From Amycolatopsis nivea (GTDB taxonomy: Bacteria; Actinomycetota; Actinomycetes; Mycobacteriales; Pseudonocardiaceae), in the NCBI RefSeq assembly GCF_004522235.1, contig NZ_SDLT01000017.1, forward strand, positions 1 to 64,000: a stretch of 64,000 nt of DNA, written 5' to 3'. The translations under genes were made by a program, and so were the position numbers. The notes below the pieces were generated by a model. The model searched no databases. It was not told the DNA's origin and worked only from the letters and a program-made list of their open reading frames with translations. Positions 1-8,264 of this stretch are shown one piece after another (positions within the stretch are counted from its first letter, which is position 1; every line of letters begins with the position of its first letter).

Positions 1-349
1 CGGGCTTCGGGCCCGGGGACGCCGCCGGCTTGGCGGCCTGCGGTCCCGGCTTCACGGCCGGGGCCTGCTGCGGCGCGGGGGCCGGAGCGGACGGGGCCTG
101 CGAAGCGGCGCTCTGCTGCTGCGGAGCGGGCGGCTTCGGGGCCGGAGCGGGCCGCGGTCCCGGAGTGGGGCCGGGCTTCTTCCCGCCCTTGGCGGGGTAC
201 GCGTCGCGGAGCCGGCGGGCGACGGGCGCCTCGACGGTGGACGACGCGGACTTCACGAACTCGCCCTGCTCCTTCAGCTTGGCGAGAACTTCTTTGCTGG
301 TGATGCCGAGCTCCTTAGCGAGCTCGTGTACACGGGCCTTGCCTGGCAC
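1..349 (-). CDS. infB: Translation initiation factor IF-2, N-terminal part (cut by window edge)
   Basis: IF-2 is the GTPase that places initiator tRNA on the 30S ribosome. The visible part is the actinobacterial N-terminal region: it opens PGKARVHELAKELG and continues TSKEVLAKLKEQGEF and SASSTVEAPVARRLRD, which is the conserved IF2_N helical module, then enters an Ala/Pro/Gln-rich linker typical of high-GC IF-2. The GTPase core lies beyond the window. I chose the GTG at 349 because AGGAGAG sits just upstream on the minus strand; an ATG four codons earlier (361) overlaps that ribosome site. It is the last visible gene of the rimP-nusA-ylxR-infB operon. Confidence 0.93.
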   Translation of the reverse strand, partial: MPGKARVHELAKELGITSKEVLAKLKEQGEFVKSASSTVEAPVARRLRDAYPAKGGKKPGPTPGPRPAPAPKPPAPQQQSAASQAPSAPAPAPQQAPAVKPGPQAAKPAASPGPKP

Positions 350-437
350 AGCTCTCCTCATCTAGGGGAGGCCAGGCGGGGACCCGCTGACCTCGTCCTT
401 ATCGTCGCGCGTTCATGGCTTCAGCTTCACGGCTGAC

Positions 438-827
438 TCATGACGGGTCGACCTGCTTCCTTGTTTCCCGCGACCCCGGGAGCGTCCCGGCGTCGTTGTC
501 CTCGGCGAACGCCGCGTGGCGGTGCAGTCCCGCGGCCTCGAGCGCGCCCTGGACCCGGAGAGCCCGGGGGAACGCCCGCTTCCGCTCGGCCTTGGCCAGG
601 CAGCCCGGTCCCGGGTGCAGCCACGCACCCCGTCCCGGCAGCCGCCGACGTTCGTCGACGACCAGCCGCCCGTCCGCCGCGACCACGCGCAGCAGTTCGC
701 CGGTCAAGTCCCGTTTCCGGCAGCCGACACACGTGCGCACCGGCGAGTGCCGGTGACGCGGGAGGTCGGGGGTGTCCCCAGTGGCCCTTCGCGGGACTTG
801 AACCGTTGTCGAGTCTAGCGCCTGCAC
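438..827 (-). CDS. ylxR: YlxR-family (DUF448) RNA-binding protein
   Basis: YlxR proteins are small nucleic-acid-binding proteins, usually encoded between nusA and infB, as here. The diagnostic RTCVGCRKR motif lies near residue 31, followed by LLRVVAADGRLVVDE and the glycine-rich LPGRGAWLHP segment, then a conserved CLAKAERKRAF. The GTG at 827 lies two bases after the nusA stop, which suggests translational coupling, and gives 129 aa, longer than the usual 90-100. A second in-frame GTG at 740, right before RTCVGC, would give a standard-length protein, so the start is uncertain. Partners in this operon suggest a role near the ribosome or RNA polymerase. Confidence 0.88.
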   Translation of the reverse strand: MQALDSTTVQVPRRATGDTPDLPRHRHSPVRTCVGCRKRDLTGELLRVVAADGRLVVDERRRLPGRGAWLHPGPGCLAKAERKRAFPRALRVQGALEAAGLHRHAAFAEDNDAGTLPGSRETRKQVDPS

Positions 828-829
828 CT

Positions 830-1888
830 TCAGTCGGCCGAACCGGTCGCCGCGGCGGGCCGCGCCTGGCCGGCGTGGTCTTGCTCACCCTGCGCCGGAC
901 CGGCCGGCTCGGCGGGGGCCGCGTCGCTGCGGATGTCGATCCGCCAGCCGGTGAGCCGGGCGGCGAGGCGGGCGTTCTGGCCCTCCTTGCCGATCGCCAG
1001 CGACAGCTGGAAGTCCGGCACGACGACCCTCGCCGTCTTGGCGCGCTCGTCCACGACACGTACCGAAACAACCTTCGCCGGCGACAATGCATTCCCGACG
1101 AACCTGGCCGGGTCGTCGGACCAGTCGATGATGTCGATCTTCTCGCCGGCCAGCTCGCTCATCACGTTGCGCACGCGCGCGCCCATCGGGCCGATGCAGG
1201 CGCCCTTGGCGTTGACGCCCGGGATGGTGGAGCGCACCGCGATCTTCGACCGGTGCCCCGGTTCGCGGGCGACCGCGGCGATCTCGACGGTGCCGTCGGC
1301 GATCTCCGGGACCTCCAGCGCGAACAGCTTGCGCACCAGGTTCGGGTGCGAGCGCGACAGCATGATCTGCGGACCGCGGTTGCTGCGCGACACGCCGAAC
1401 ACGAACGCCTTGATCCGGGTGCCGTGCTCGTAGGACTCCCCCGCGACCTGTTCGGCCTGCGGCAGCACGCCCTCGGTGTCGCCGACCTGGATCACGACCA
1501 TGCCGCGGGCGTTGGCGCGCGCGTCGCGCTGCACCACCCCGGCCACGATCTCGCCCTCCTTCGCGGAGAACTCGCCGTAGGTCTTCTCGTGCTCGGCGTC
1601 GCGCAGCCGCTGCAGGATGACCTGGCGCGCGGTGGTGGCGGCGATCCGGCCGAAGCCCTCGGGCGTGTCGTCCCATTCCTCGTCGACCTCGCCCTCGGAC
1701 GTGAGGGTGTGCGCGAGGACGCGGACGAGCCCGGTCTTGCGGTCGATGTCGATGCGGGCGTGCGGCTGGTGGCCCTCGGTGTGCTTGTACGCGGTGAGCA
1801 GCGCGGTCTCGATGGCCTCGATGACCGTGTCGAAGGGGATGTCCTTGTCCCGTTCGATCGCCCGCAGCGCGGCGATGTCCACGTTCAC
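830..1888 (-). CDS. nusA: Transcription termination/antitermination factor NusA
   Basis: NusA binds RNA polymerase and nascent RNA and modulates pausing, termination and antitermination. The 352-aa product has the full actinobacterial layout: an N-terminal RNAP-binding domain (about 1-105, opening MNVDIAALRAIERDK), an S1 domain (about 110-180), then KH1 and KH2 (about 190-330) with IPGVNAKGACIGPMGARV and the second KH signature LAIGKEGQNARLAARLTGW. The acidic C-terminal repeats of E. coli NusA are absent, which is normal in actinobacteria; a short Ala/Pro-rich tail ends the protein. It starts with GTG in a GTGA overlap with the rimP stop. Confidence 0.97.
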   Translation of the reverse strand: MNVDIAALRAIERDKDIPFDTVIEAIETALLTAYKHTEGHQPHARIDIDRKTGLVRVLAHTLTSEGEVDEEWDDTPEGFGRIAATTARQVILQRLRDAEHEKTYGEFSAKEGEIVAGVVQRDARANARGMVVIQVGDTEGVLPQAEQVAGESYEHGTRIKAFVFGVSRSNRGPQIMLSRSHPNLVRKLFALEVPEIADGTVEIAAVAREPGHRSKIAVRSTIPGVNAKGACIGPMGARVRNVMSELAGEKIDIIDWSDDPARFVGNALSPAKVVSVRVVDERAKTARVVVPDFQLSLAIGKEGQNARLAARLTGWRIDIRSDAAPAEPAGPAQGEQDHAGQARPAAATGSAD

Positions 1889-2403
1889 TTCGACTCCTCC
1901 TTCTTCTCGTTCTCGTCCGCGGTCAGGGTTTTCAGGTCTTCGGCGGGCGGTTGCTTGAATTCGACTTCCACCACGGCCTTCGCGACGGACTGGTAGTGCA
2001 CGTCCTTGATCCGGCCGTCGGCGAGCACGCGCACGCTCTTCTCGCCGGCGTGGCCGACGCGGCCGAGGTAGGCCGAGCCCTCGACGGGCGTGATCTTGAC
2101 GAGGCGGAACCGGGCGCGCCGCCAGTGCCGGCGCTGGGTGAGCGGCCGGTCGAGGCCGGGCGAGGTGACCTCGAGCGTGTAGGCGCTCGCCAGCACGTGC
2201 TCGTTCTCGTCGAGTGCGGCCGAGACGGTGCGGCTGACCTCGGCGACCTCGTCCAGGCCGACGCCGTCGTCGGAGTCGACGACCACCTTCACCAGCTGTC
2301 GCCTTCCGGCTTGCTGCACCTCGAGCGAGTCGAGGTCGAAACCCGCGGTCGTGACGGCTTCGGCCACGATCGGCTCCAGCCGGCTGGCGAGTTCGTTGGG
2401 CAC
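1885..2403 (-). CDS. rimP: Ribosome maturation factor RimP
   Basis: RimP assists late assembly of the 30S subunit. The 172-aa product shows the N-terminal alpha/beta domain (ELASRLEPIVAEAV, then LEVQQAGRRQLVKVVVDS) and the conserved core LDEVAEVSRTVSAALDE followed by YTLEVTSPGLDRPL, the family signature. A C-terminal Sm-like barrel follows, with a charged Glu/Lys-rich end. I chose the GTG at 2403 because AGGAG lies about seven bases upstream; a GTG three codons earlier (2412) is too close to it. It is the first gene of the operon and overlaps nusA by four bases. It diverges from the lipoprotein gene at 2515. Confidence 0.96.
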   Translation of the reverse strand: MPNELASRLEPIVAEAVTTAGFDLDSLEVQQAGRRQLVKVVVDSDDGVGLDEVAEVSRTVSAALDENEHVLASAYTLEVTSPGLDRPLTQRRHWRRARFRLVKITPVEGSAYLGRVGHAGEKSVRVLADGRIKDVHYQSVAKAVVEVEFKQPPAEDLKTLTADENEKKEESK

Positions 2404-2514
2404 GTGGAGCACTCCTGTTCGGCCTGTTGGTCGGTGAAGGTCAAGCTTATCCTGCGCCCCCGCGAAGACGCGCGAGCGGCGGCGCACCCGGGCGGCCTGG
2501 CAGGATGGGCCGAC

Positions 2515-3435
2515 GTGACCGCAGACCTTTCCCGGCGCGCCGTGCTGCGTCTGGGCGCGCTGAGCGCCACTGTCGCCGCGGCTGTGCCGCTCGCCGCCTG
2601 CTCCGGCGGCTACGACGACGCCCCCGATCCCCTGGCCCCGCTGCTGGCGACGGCCGAGGCGGACGCCGCCGCGGCCAGGAAGCTGCCCGCCGGCGGCGAC
2701 GCGGCCGGACAGGTCGCCGACGCCAGAGCCGCGCAGGCGGCCGCGCTGAAGACCGAGGTGGACCGGCTGAACCGGCCGAAGAAGGCGGCGGACGTCCCCG
2801 CCGCGCCGGCTGATCTCGCCGGGTTCAAGGACCGGCTCGCCGCCGCGCGCAAGCAGGCGGAGGACCTGGTGCCCGCGCTGCCGGCGTACCGGGCCGGGCT
2901 GGTCGCGTCGGTGGCCGCCGGGTGCGCCGGGCTGCAGCGGGTCGCGCCGGAACTCGGGCCGGGGGCCGACGCGAAGGCCGCGACCGCGCCGTCGTCGGTG
3001 CCGAAGGAAGCGGTGGATTCGCTGCAGAAGGCGCTGGCGGCCGAGCACGCGTCGCTGTGGGTGTACGGGTTGGTGACGGCGTTCCTGCCGGGTGACTTCG
3101 GGGAAGCGGTGAAGGCCGGGCGCGCGGAACACACCGCGCGGCGGGACGTGGTCACGCAGATGATCACGTCGGTGTCGGCGACGCCGGTGGCTCCTGAAGC
3201 CGCGTACGTGCCGCCTAAGCCGGTTACCGACACTGCTTCGGCGGCTGCGCTGGTGGCGAGCGCGGAGGCGGACACGGCGGCGGCTTGGCTTGCCGTGCTT
3301 ACGCATACCGACGATTCGGGGCTGCGCGGGATGGCGCTGCAGGCGGTGATCGCGGCGGCTCGGCGCGGGATGCCTTGGCGGCAGGAGGCTGGTCTGAAGC
3401 CTGCTGCCGTTGCCCTCCCCGGGCAGCCCTCGTAG
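2515..3435 (+). CDS. Ferritin-like DUF4439 lipoprotein with twin-arginine signal
   Basis: The first 29 residues combine a twin-arginine motif (LSRRAVLRLG, residues 5-14), a hydrophobic stretch and a lipobox LAAC with Cys29 as the probable lipidation site, so the 306-aa protein is likely exported by Tat and anchored outside the membrane. After an Ala/Lys-rich helical region, residues about 165-300 match the DUF4439 ferritin-like family: helices containing KALAAEHASLWVYG and AGRAEHTARRDVV supply Glu/His pairs that could bind metal. No enzymatic role is established. The GTG start is favoured because it places the signal at the N-terminus; a CAGGAT element 8 nt upstream suggests a leaderless transcript. 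Confidence 0.82.
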   Translation: MTADLSRRAVLRLGALSATVAAAVPLAACSGGYDDAPDPLAPLLATAEADAAAARKLPAGGDAAGQVADARAAQAAALKTEVDRLNRPKKAADVPAAPADLAGFKDRLAAARKQAEDLVPALPAYRAGLVASVAAGCAGLQRVAPELGPGADAKAATAPSSVPKEAVDSLQKALAAEHASLWVYGLVTAFLPGDFGEAVKAGRAEHTARRDVVTQMITSVSATPVAPEAAYVPPKPVTDTASAAALVASAEADTAAAWLAVLTHTDDSGLRGMALQAVIAAARRGMPWRQEAGLKPAAVALPGQPS

Positions 3436-3440
3436 CACAA

Positions 3441-3474
3441 GCGCGCAGGCCGGGCCGGCCCCGCGCCTGCGCGC
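3441..3474. terminator. Hairpin between convergent genes
   Basis: A perfect 10-bp stem, GCGCGCAGGC (3441-3450) with GCCTGCGCGC (3465-3474), encloses a smaller palindrome GGGCCGGCCC. It lies six bases after the stop of the lipoprotein gene and just before the end of the opposing gene, with no T-tract. A bidirectional terminator or transcript-end structure is likely. Confidence 0.55.
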
Positions 3475-3486
3475 CTCACGGGAGGC

Positions 3487-4152
3487 TCAGCGGAGCTTCC
3501 CGGACAGCTTCAACGCGTTCTTCGCGATCCGGTTGAGCAGCTGCTTGTCGTGGTGGCCGTAGTAGAAGTCGGTCAGCACGATCGTCACCTCGGCTCCGGT
3601 GGCCTTCGACTCGTACTCCGCCTCGTTGCCGCTCAGTTTCGGGGCGTCGGTGTCGTGGAAGGTGCCGTCGCGGACCAGGTCGCTCACGTTGCCGGTGCCG
3701 TCGCGGTCGGTGAGCTGTTTCAGCTCGGTCGCCTTCGCCGCGTCCGGCATCGTCACCAGCACCACCGACACCAGCGCCTTCGCGTCCCCGGACTGCACCG
3801 TGTACAGCGCCCGCGCCAAGGACTTGCACTGGTTGTCCTGGAAGAACTTCTTCGCGCCCGAGTACGCGTTGGCGGCGCAGTCGGTCGCCTTGACCGGGCC
3901 TTCGGCCAGTTTGTAGTCGAACGCGGGCTTCGCCGTGGTCGCCGGGGGTTCGGCGACCGGCTCGTCCGGCGTGCTGTCGTGCCGGATCAGGTACCAGACG
4001 AGCCCGGCCACGACGGCGATCGCCACGAGCCCGGCGCCGCGCAGCAGGAGGGCGCGGTTGCGCGACGGCCCGGGCGGCGGACCCGGCTGCGCGGGCACGG
4101 CCGGGATCGGGGCCGTGTCCGAGGGTCCGGGGGTGAAGTGCGGATGGGACAC
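3487..4152 (-). CDS. Single-pass membrane protein of unknown function
   Basis: I do not recognise the family. With the GTG start at 4152 the product has 221 aa: a proline-rich cytoplasmic N-terminus (about 1-35), a basic patch PSRNRALLLRG, one transmembrane helix (about 39-57, GLVAIAVVAGLVWYLI) and an external domain of about 160 residues holding two cysteines that could form a disulfide. The topology resembles the many actinobacterial exported proteins with a Pro-rich tail. An alternative GTG at 4170 adds six residues; neither start has a good ribosome site. It stands between a convergent lipoprotein gene and a same-strand PLP enzyme gene. Confidence 0.75.
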   Translation of the reverse strand: MSHPHFTPGPSDTAPIPAVPAQPGPPPGPSRNRALLLRGAGLVAIAVVAGLVWYLIRHDSTPDEPVAEPPATTAKPAFDYKLAEGPVKATDCAANAYSGAKKFFQDNQCKSLARALYTVQSGDAKALVSVVLVTMPDAAKATELKQLTDRDGTGNVSDLVRDGTFHDTDAPKLSGNEAEYESKATGAEVTIVLTDFYYGHHDKQLLNRIAKNALKLSGKLR

Positions 4153-4184
4153 GCGAACACCGTAGTTCACCGCCCGTACGGCCT

Positions 4185-5207
4185 TCAGCCAGACGCTGCG
4201 CCCAGGGCGTCCAGCACGCGTTCGACGTCGTCAGGGCCGTTGTAGAGGTGGAAACCGACCCGTACCCGCCCGTTGCGGACGCTCGCGACGATCCCGGCTT
4301 CGGCGAGCCGCGCGGGATCGGCTTCCAGTGCCACGATCGCGCTCCCCTGCGGCTCCAGCCCGGCCGCGGTGCGCAGGGAATCGGCCAGTCCGGCGTTGTG
4401 GTCGCGTACCGCGGCGAGGTCCAGTGACGCGAAGTAGTCGAACGCTTCCGCGGCGCCGACGTGCGACAGCCACACCGGCGAAAGGTCGAATCCGCGCGCG
4501 TTTCCGGCCAGGCGCAGTGGCATTCCGTATACCGAGGACCACGGATCGTCGCCGGCGTACCAGTTCGCGGCGACCGGGCGGGTCCGTTCGTGCGCCCGCG
4601 GGTGCACCGCGAGCCAGGCGCAGCCGCGCGGCGAGAACAGCCATTTGTAGCCCGCGCAGACGATCCAGTCCGCCCACGCGACGTCCAGCGGCAGCCAGCC
4701 CGCGGCTTGCGTGACGTCGATCATGACCGGCACGCCCGCGGCTTCGGAGGCGGCCCGCAGCGCGGCGGTGTCGAGGAGCGCGCCGTCGGCGGACTGCGCG
4801 AGGCTGACCGCGACGAGGTCGTGGCCTTCGACGTGCTGCGCCAGCTTCGCGAGCGGCGCTTCGGTGACGTTCGCCCGCTGCGCGAACGGGAACGTCACGC
4901 TGGTGAACTCGCCCTCGGCGACCAGGACGCGGGCGTCCGGGGCCAGTCCGCCCGCGACGTTCGCCGCCAGCTGCGACACCGACGCGCCGATCGCGACCCG
5001 GTCCGCCGGGACCCCGGCGAGCCGCGCGAATCCGGCGCGGGAGCGGGAGACCGCCTCGTCGAAGTCCGACGGGGTGTCCTTGCCGGTGCGCCACCGGCTG
5101 ACCGCGGCCTCGACCGCGTCGGCGACCGGGGTCGGCGGGATTCCGATGCTGGGCGTGTTGAGGTATCCGGCGGGGACAGCGAAGTCGGTGTTTCCTCCGA
5201 AGATCAT
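4185..5207 (-). CDS. Class V aminotransferase-fold PLP enzyme
   Basis: The 340-aa product has the class V (aspartate-aminotransferase fold type I) layout. VMIDVTQAAGW places the PLP-pyridine aspartate near residue 164 and a ring-stacking segment beside it; CAGYKWLFSPRG supplies the Schiff-base lysine (Lys188). Members of this group include cysteine desulfurases, kynureninase-like lyases and the ergothioneine lyase EgtE; the sequence alone does not separate these, and no egt genes are adjacent. It begins with ATG after a weak ribosome site. Its gene is followed 10 bases upstream by the PEP-mutase-family gene, which has the same orientation and may be cotranscribed. Confidence 0.85.
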   Translation of the reverse strand: MIFGGNTDFAVPAGYLNTPSIGIPPTPVADAVEAAVSRWRTGKDTPSDFDEAVSRSRAGFARLAGVPADRVAIGASVSQLAANVAGGLAPDARVLVAEGEFTSVTFPFAQRANVTEAPLAKLAQHVEGHDLVAVSLAQSADGALLDTAALRAASEAAGVPVMIDVTQAAGWLPLDVAWADWIVCAGYKWLFSPRGCAWLAVHPRAHERTRPVAANWYAGDDPWSSVYGMPLRLAGNARGFDLSPVWLSHVGAAEAFDYFASLDLAAVRDHNAGLADSLRTAAGLEPQGSAIVALEADPARLAEAGIVASVRNGRVRVGFHLYNGPDDVERVLDALGAASG

Positions 5208-5217
5208 GTCCCCCAGA

Positions 5218-5982
5218 TTACGGGAGCAATGCGGTGATTTCGCCGTACGAAGGCGGCTTCATCGGCAGTTCGGTCCCTTCCCGCGCTGCGTCTACTGTGG
5301 ACAGTGCGGCGGAAAGTGCTACCCGGTAGGGAGTTGAGCCGAGACTGACCCGCGCCACGCCGAGGGAGGCCAATTCGGAGAAAGTGGCTTTCCCGGGCAG
5401 GTGCAGGAGGTTCACCGGCACCTCGACCGCTTCGACGAGCTCCGCCACGTCCGCTGGCTCGTGCAGGCCGGGGACGAAGACGCAGTCCGCACCGGCGTCG
5501 GCGTACGCGCGGACCCGGGTGACGGCGTCCGCGACCGGGCCGACGCCGAGCCAGTGCGTGTCGGTGCGAGCGTTGAGGAACATGCCCGGGACGCGTTCGC
5601 GCACCTTGGCCAGCAGCGCGGCCTGGACGACGATCGGAGCGAGGGCGTCGGCTCGGCCGTCTTCCAGGTTGATGCCGACTACTCCCGCGTCGGCGAGTTC
5701 CGCGACGAGGTCCGCTACTTCCTCGGGGTCGGCGCTGAAGCCGTCGGCGAGGTCGACGCTGACCAGGATGTCCAGCGGTGCCAGCGATTTCGCCAGCGCG
5801 ACGGCCGCTGCGCGGGATTCCGGGGCCCCGTCGGCGAGCCCGGCGGCGGCCGAGACGCCGAGGCTGGTGGTGCCGACCGCCGGGTGTCCCGCGGCGGCGA
5901 GGGCGGCAGCGAAGCCGAACTCCCAGACGTTCGGCAGCAACAGCGGACGGCCCGGGACGTGCAACGCGGCGAAGGAGGTCAT
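5218..5982 (-). CDS. Isocitrate lyase/PEP mutase family protein
   Basis: The 254-aa product has the TIM-barrel signature of the PEP mutase/isocitrate lyase superfamily: an N-terminal LLLPNVWEFGFAAAL, then VSVDLADGFSADPEEV for metal binding, GINLEDG, and NARTDTHWLG, ending with ADAGADCVFVPGL. These enzymes cleave or form C-C or C-P bonds next to a 2-oxo acid such as oxaloacetate or methylisocitrate. The exact substrate is unknown. The ATG at 5982 was chosen over a GTG three codons upstream. It lies between the PLP enzyme gene and the GPP34 gene on the same strand. Confidence 0.83.
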   Translation of the reverse strand: MTSFAALHVPGRPLLLPNVWEFGFAAALAAAGHPAVGTTSLGVSAAAGLADGAPESRAAAVALAKSLAPLDILVSVDLADGFSADPEEVADLVAELADAGVVGINLEDGRADALAPIVVQAALLAKVRERVPGMFLNARTDTHWLGVGPVADAVTRVRAYADAGADCVFVPGLHEPADVAELVEAVEVPVNLLHLPGKATFSELASLGVARVSLGSTPYRVALSAALSTVDAAREGTELPMKPPSYGEITALLP

Positions 5983-6030
5983 GTCCGCCACGGTACGACG
6001 TCCACGCTTCGGCGGCGGCCGAACTGTCGG

Positions 6031-6660
6031 TCAGCCGCCGGAACCGCCGGAGAACGCCGCGATCCGCGCTGCCCGTCGGCCCGCTACGGCTTTGCGCAGT
6101 GCCGGAAGCACTGGTCCCGCCAGCTTCTCCAACTCCTTCAGCCGGTCCGCGTGGCGACGCGCGTCCGAGCGGGACATCCCGGCTCCGGACGCCGCGGCGA
6201 GGGACGCCAGCGCCGCAGCGGAAGCGTCCACTTCGGACAGCAGGGCGGTCAAAGCATGGTCGAGCTGTGCGTGCGCGTCGCGTACCCGCGCCGGGTCGGC
6301 GGGCACCAAGACCTTGCGATGCAGGATCGAACTGCTGCTCTCTTCGAGCAGACCCGCCGCGGAGAGTTGCGTTTCCAGCGACTGCAACGTGTCGTTCCTG
6401 CCGCGGCGGAGCAATGCGCGCCACGACGCGGGGCTGTGCGTGCGGAGGTCGGCGAGCAGGTCGTCGAGCAGGAGGTCGCCGGTCGGGGCGGCGGCGGTCG
6501 GTTCGGCGTGGCCGCGCTGGTCGCGGAGGTTGCCGCGCAGCACCAGGTCGGTCACCGCGGCCGCGCGGACCAGCAGGGCCGCGTTGGAGCGGCGGGAGAC
6601 CGGGCCGCCGTCCGGGTCGCAGGCGAGGAAATACGCTCGCGCGGGCAAGGAGTCGCTCAT
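6031..6660 (-). CDS. GPP34 (GOLPH3-like) family protein
   Basis: The 209-aa product fits the GPP34 family, related to eukaryotic GOLPH3/Vps74 phosphoinositide-binding Golgi proteins: an all-helical protein with AALLVRAAAVTDLVLRGNL, a hairpin region, then TLQSLETQLSAAGLLEE and a Ser/Lys beta-hairpin-like SSSSILHRKVLVPADP. Bacterial members have no settled function. Its ATG overlaps the stop of the GT39 glycosyltransferase gene in an ATGA, so the two are almost certainly cotranslated. In eukaryotes GOLPH3 binds and retains glycosyltransferases, which makes this pairing suggestive. Confidence 0.78.
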   Translation of the reverse strand: MSDSLPARAYFLACDPDGGPVSRRSNAALLVRAAAVTDLVLRGNLRDQRGHAEPTAAAPTGDLLLDDLLADLRTHSPASWRALLRRGRNDTLQSLETQLSAAGLLEESSSSILHRKVLVPADPARVRDAHAQLDHALTALLSEVDASAAALASLAAASGAGMSRSDARRHADRLKELEKLAGPVLPALRKAVAGRRAARIAAFSGGSGG

Positions 6661-8096
6661 TGTTTCTTCACCTCTGGCCAGATCGTTTCCCAGGATTGCT
6701 TTCGCCCGGTGTACAGCCACATCAGCCCGGGCACCACTTCAGTCACCGAAGAGAAGTACGGCCGCAGCAGCGCAGGATCGAAGCCCGCGAAAAGCACGTT
6801 GCGCGCGGAATCCGGCGGCCGGTCGAAGTACCAGTAGCCTCGGTGTCCACTGTAGACATTGTTGATTCCGTATCGCGGGCCGTAGTACTCCACGGCCGCG
6901 GCGAACGGGTAGATTTCCCCGTATACGGCGGTTTCCCGGCGCACCGGCTCCGGCAGGGATCGATACGTCTGCCCGACCCCGTCCGCCAACTGCTGTTGCG
7001 CGGTCTCCCCGGCCGCGAATACGGTGCCGAGCGGAAAGGGGCCAAACGACGTGGCTTTCATCGAAGCTGGCCATACCGGCAGCCCGGCAATGGTGACCGC
7101 CGCCGAAAGCGTGAACACGATTCCGACCGGGATCTTCCACCAGCGCACCAGCTTTCGCCGCGAAAGCTCCGTCGCGGCCGCGGCGAACGGCAGCGAATAC
7201 AGGCTCATCAAGTAATACGAGCGGCCGTGCGTCCCGATGATCACCGCCACGACCAGCAGCAACGCCACCGCGAGGTACCGGTACGGCACCAGGTCCGGCG
7301 AACGGAACAGCCGCCACATCCCGTACAGCAGCGCCAGCGCGCCGATTCCCATTCCGGCACCGAGCAAGCCGTCGCGCGCGAAGGTGAGGTAGCCGGGGAA
7401 TTCGGCCGCGACGACCTCGCCCATCCGGGTGTAGGCCCAGCCGTGCGTGGCTTGCCAGAGGAACGTCGGCAGGGTCGCCACGACGGCGATCAGCGCGCCC
7501 AGCCACAGTTTCGGCCGGGACACCAGGTTGCGCGGCCCGAAGACGAGCGCGGACACCAGCACCGCGCCCCACAGCGCGGGGATCAGGAATTTCGTCTGCA
7601 GCGACACCGCGGTGACCACTCCGGCCCACACCAGCAAGCCGTCGCGCCGGGTCCGGGTCCAGCGCACGAGGAGGAACACCACGAGCGTCCAGAAGAACGG
7701 GTCCAAAGCGTAGGTGGCGACCCAGTGGCTGATGATGATCAGCCCCGAAGTCGCGTACGCCCCGGCCGCCATCGCCTGTGCTCCGCGACCGCCGCCGAGT
7801 TCGCGAGCAGTCAGCGCGGTCACGATCACCCCGGCGCCGGCCGCGAGCGCCATCGGCAGCCGCAGCGCGACCAGCGAACCGGGGAACCACTGGTCGAGCG
7901 TGCCGGCCAGCAGCGGGACGAGCGGCGGCTGGTCGAAATACCCCCAGGCCAGATGATCTCGACCGGCCACGAGGAAGTACAGCTCGTCGAAGCCGTGCGC
8001 GTACCGGGTGCTCGTCGCCGCCAGCAGCGCGACGGCGCCCGCCGCGACCGCCAGCACCGGCAGCCGGGCGAACCGCGGGATTCCTTCGCTCGTCAT
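6657..8096 (-). CDS. GT39/ArnT-type membrane glycosyltransferase
   Basis: This 479-aa polytopic protein has the layout of the dolichyl- or polyprenyl-phosphate-sugar-dependent glycosyltransferases (GT39, PMT_2, ArnT). After the first membrane helix comes STRYAHGFDELYFLVAGRDH with the acidic FDELY motif that holds the catalytic Asp/Glu, followed by the aromatic WGYFDQPPLVPLLA loop common to this group. About ten more hydrophobic helices follow, then a soluble C-terminal part (about 350-479) facing outside. It probably moves a sugar from a lipid phosphate donor to a protein or envelope glycan. The ATG start is clear; the gene is coupled to GPP34 downstream and diverges from the kinase gene at 8265. 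Confidence 0.86.
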   Translation of the reverse strand: MTSEGIPRFARLPVLAVAAGAVALLAATSTRYAHGFDELYFLVAGRDHLAWGYFDQPPLVPLLAGTLDQWFPGSLVALRLPMALAAGAGVIVTALTARELGGGRGAQAMAAGAYATSGLIIISHWVATYALDPFFWTLVVFLLVRWTRTRRDGLLVWAGVVTAVSLQTKFLIPALWGAVLVSALVFGPRNLVSRPKLWLGALIAVVATLPTFLWQATHGWAYTRMGEVVAAEFPGYLTFARDGLLGAGMGIGALALLYGMWRLFRSPDLVPYRYLAVALLLVVAVIIGTHGRSYYLMSLYSLPFAAAATELSRRKLVRWWKIPVGIVFTLSAAVTIAGLPVWPASMKATSFGPFPLGTVFAAGETAQQQLADGVGQTYRSLPEPVRRETAVYGEIYPFAAAVEYYGPRYGINNVYSGHRGYWYFDRPPDSARNVLFAGFDPALLRPYFSSVTEVVPGLMWLYTGRKQSWETIWPEVKKQ

Positions 8097-8159
8097 GGCG
8101 TCGAGTCCACCGCGCCGGGCGGGTGCGGCGTAAGCGTGCTCGGTAGCTGCCCGCAGCGA

Positions 8160-8258
8160 CGAAAGTGGATCTCTTCCGATCGAGCCGCAACTTTCGGCGG
8201 TAACCCGCCACCCGGGCGATGCGGATCCGGCGCGGCCGGGCAGGCGACCGGATACCGT
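8160..8258. promoter_or_regulatory. Divergent promoter region with inverted repeat and -10 element
   Basis: The 168-base gap between the GT39 and kinase genes holds an inverted repeat, CGAAAGT (8160-8166) and ACTTTCG (8190-8196), separated by 23 bases. TACCGT at 8253-8258 stands six bases before the kinase GTG and is a likely -10 element for a leaderless mRNA. No convincing -35 was found. Confidence 0.4.
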
Positions 8259-8264
8259 GGCCGG

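Noticed and set aside
775..827. tRNA T-arm-like string GGTTCAAGTCCC near the ylxR start
   Set aside because: The bases around it cannot form a five-bp T-stem, and no acceptor stem, D-arm or anticodon arm is present. It lies inside the probable ylxR N-terminal coding region.
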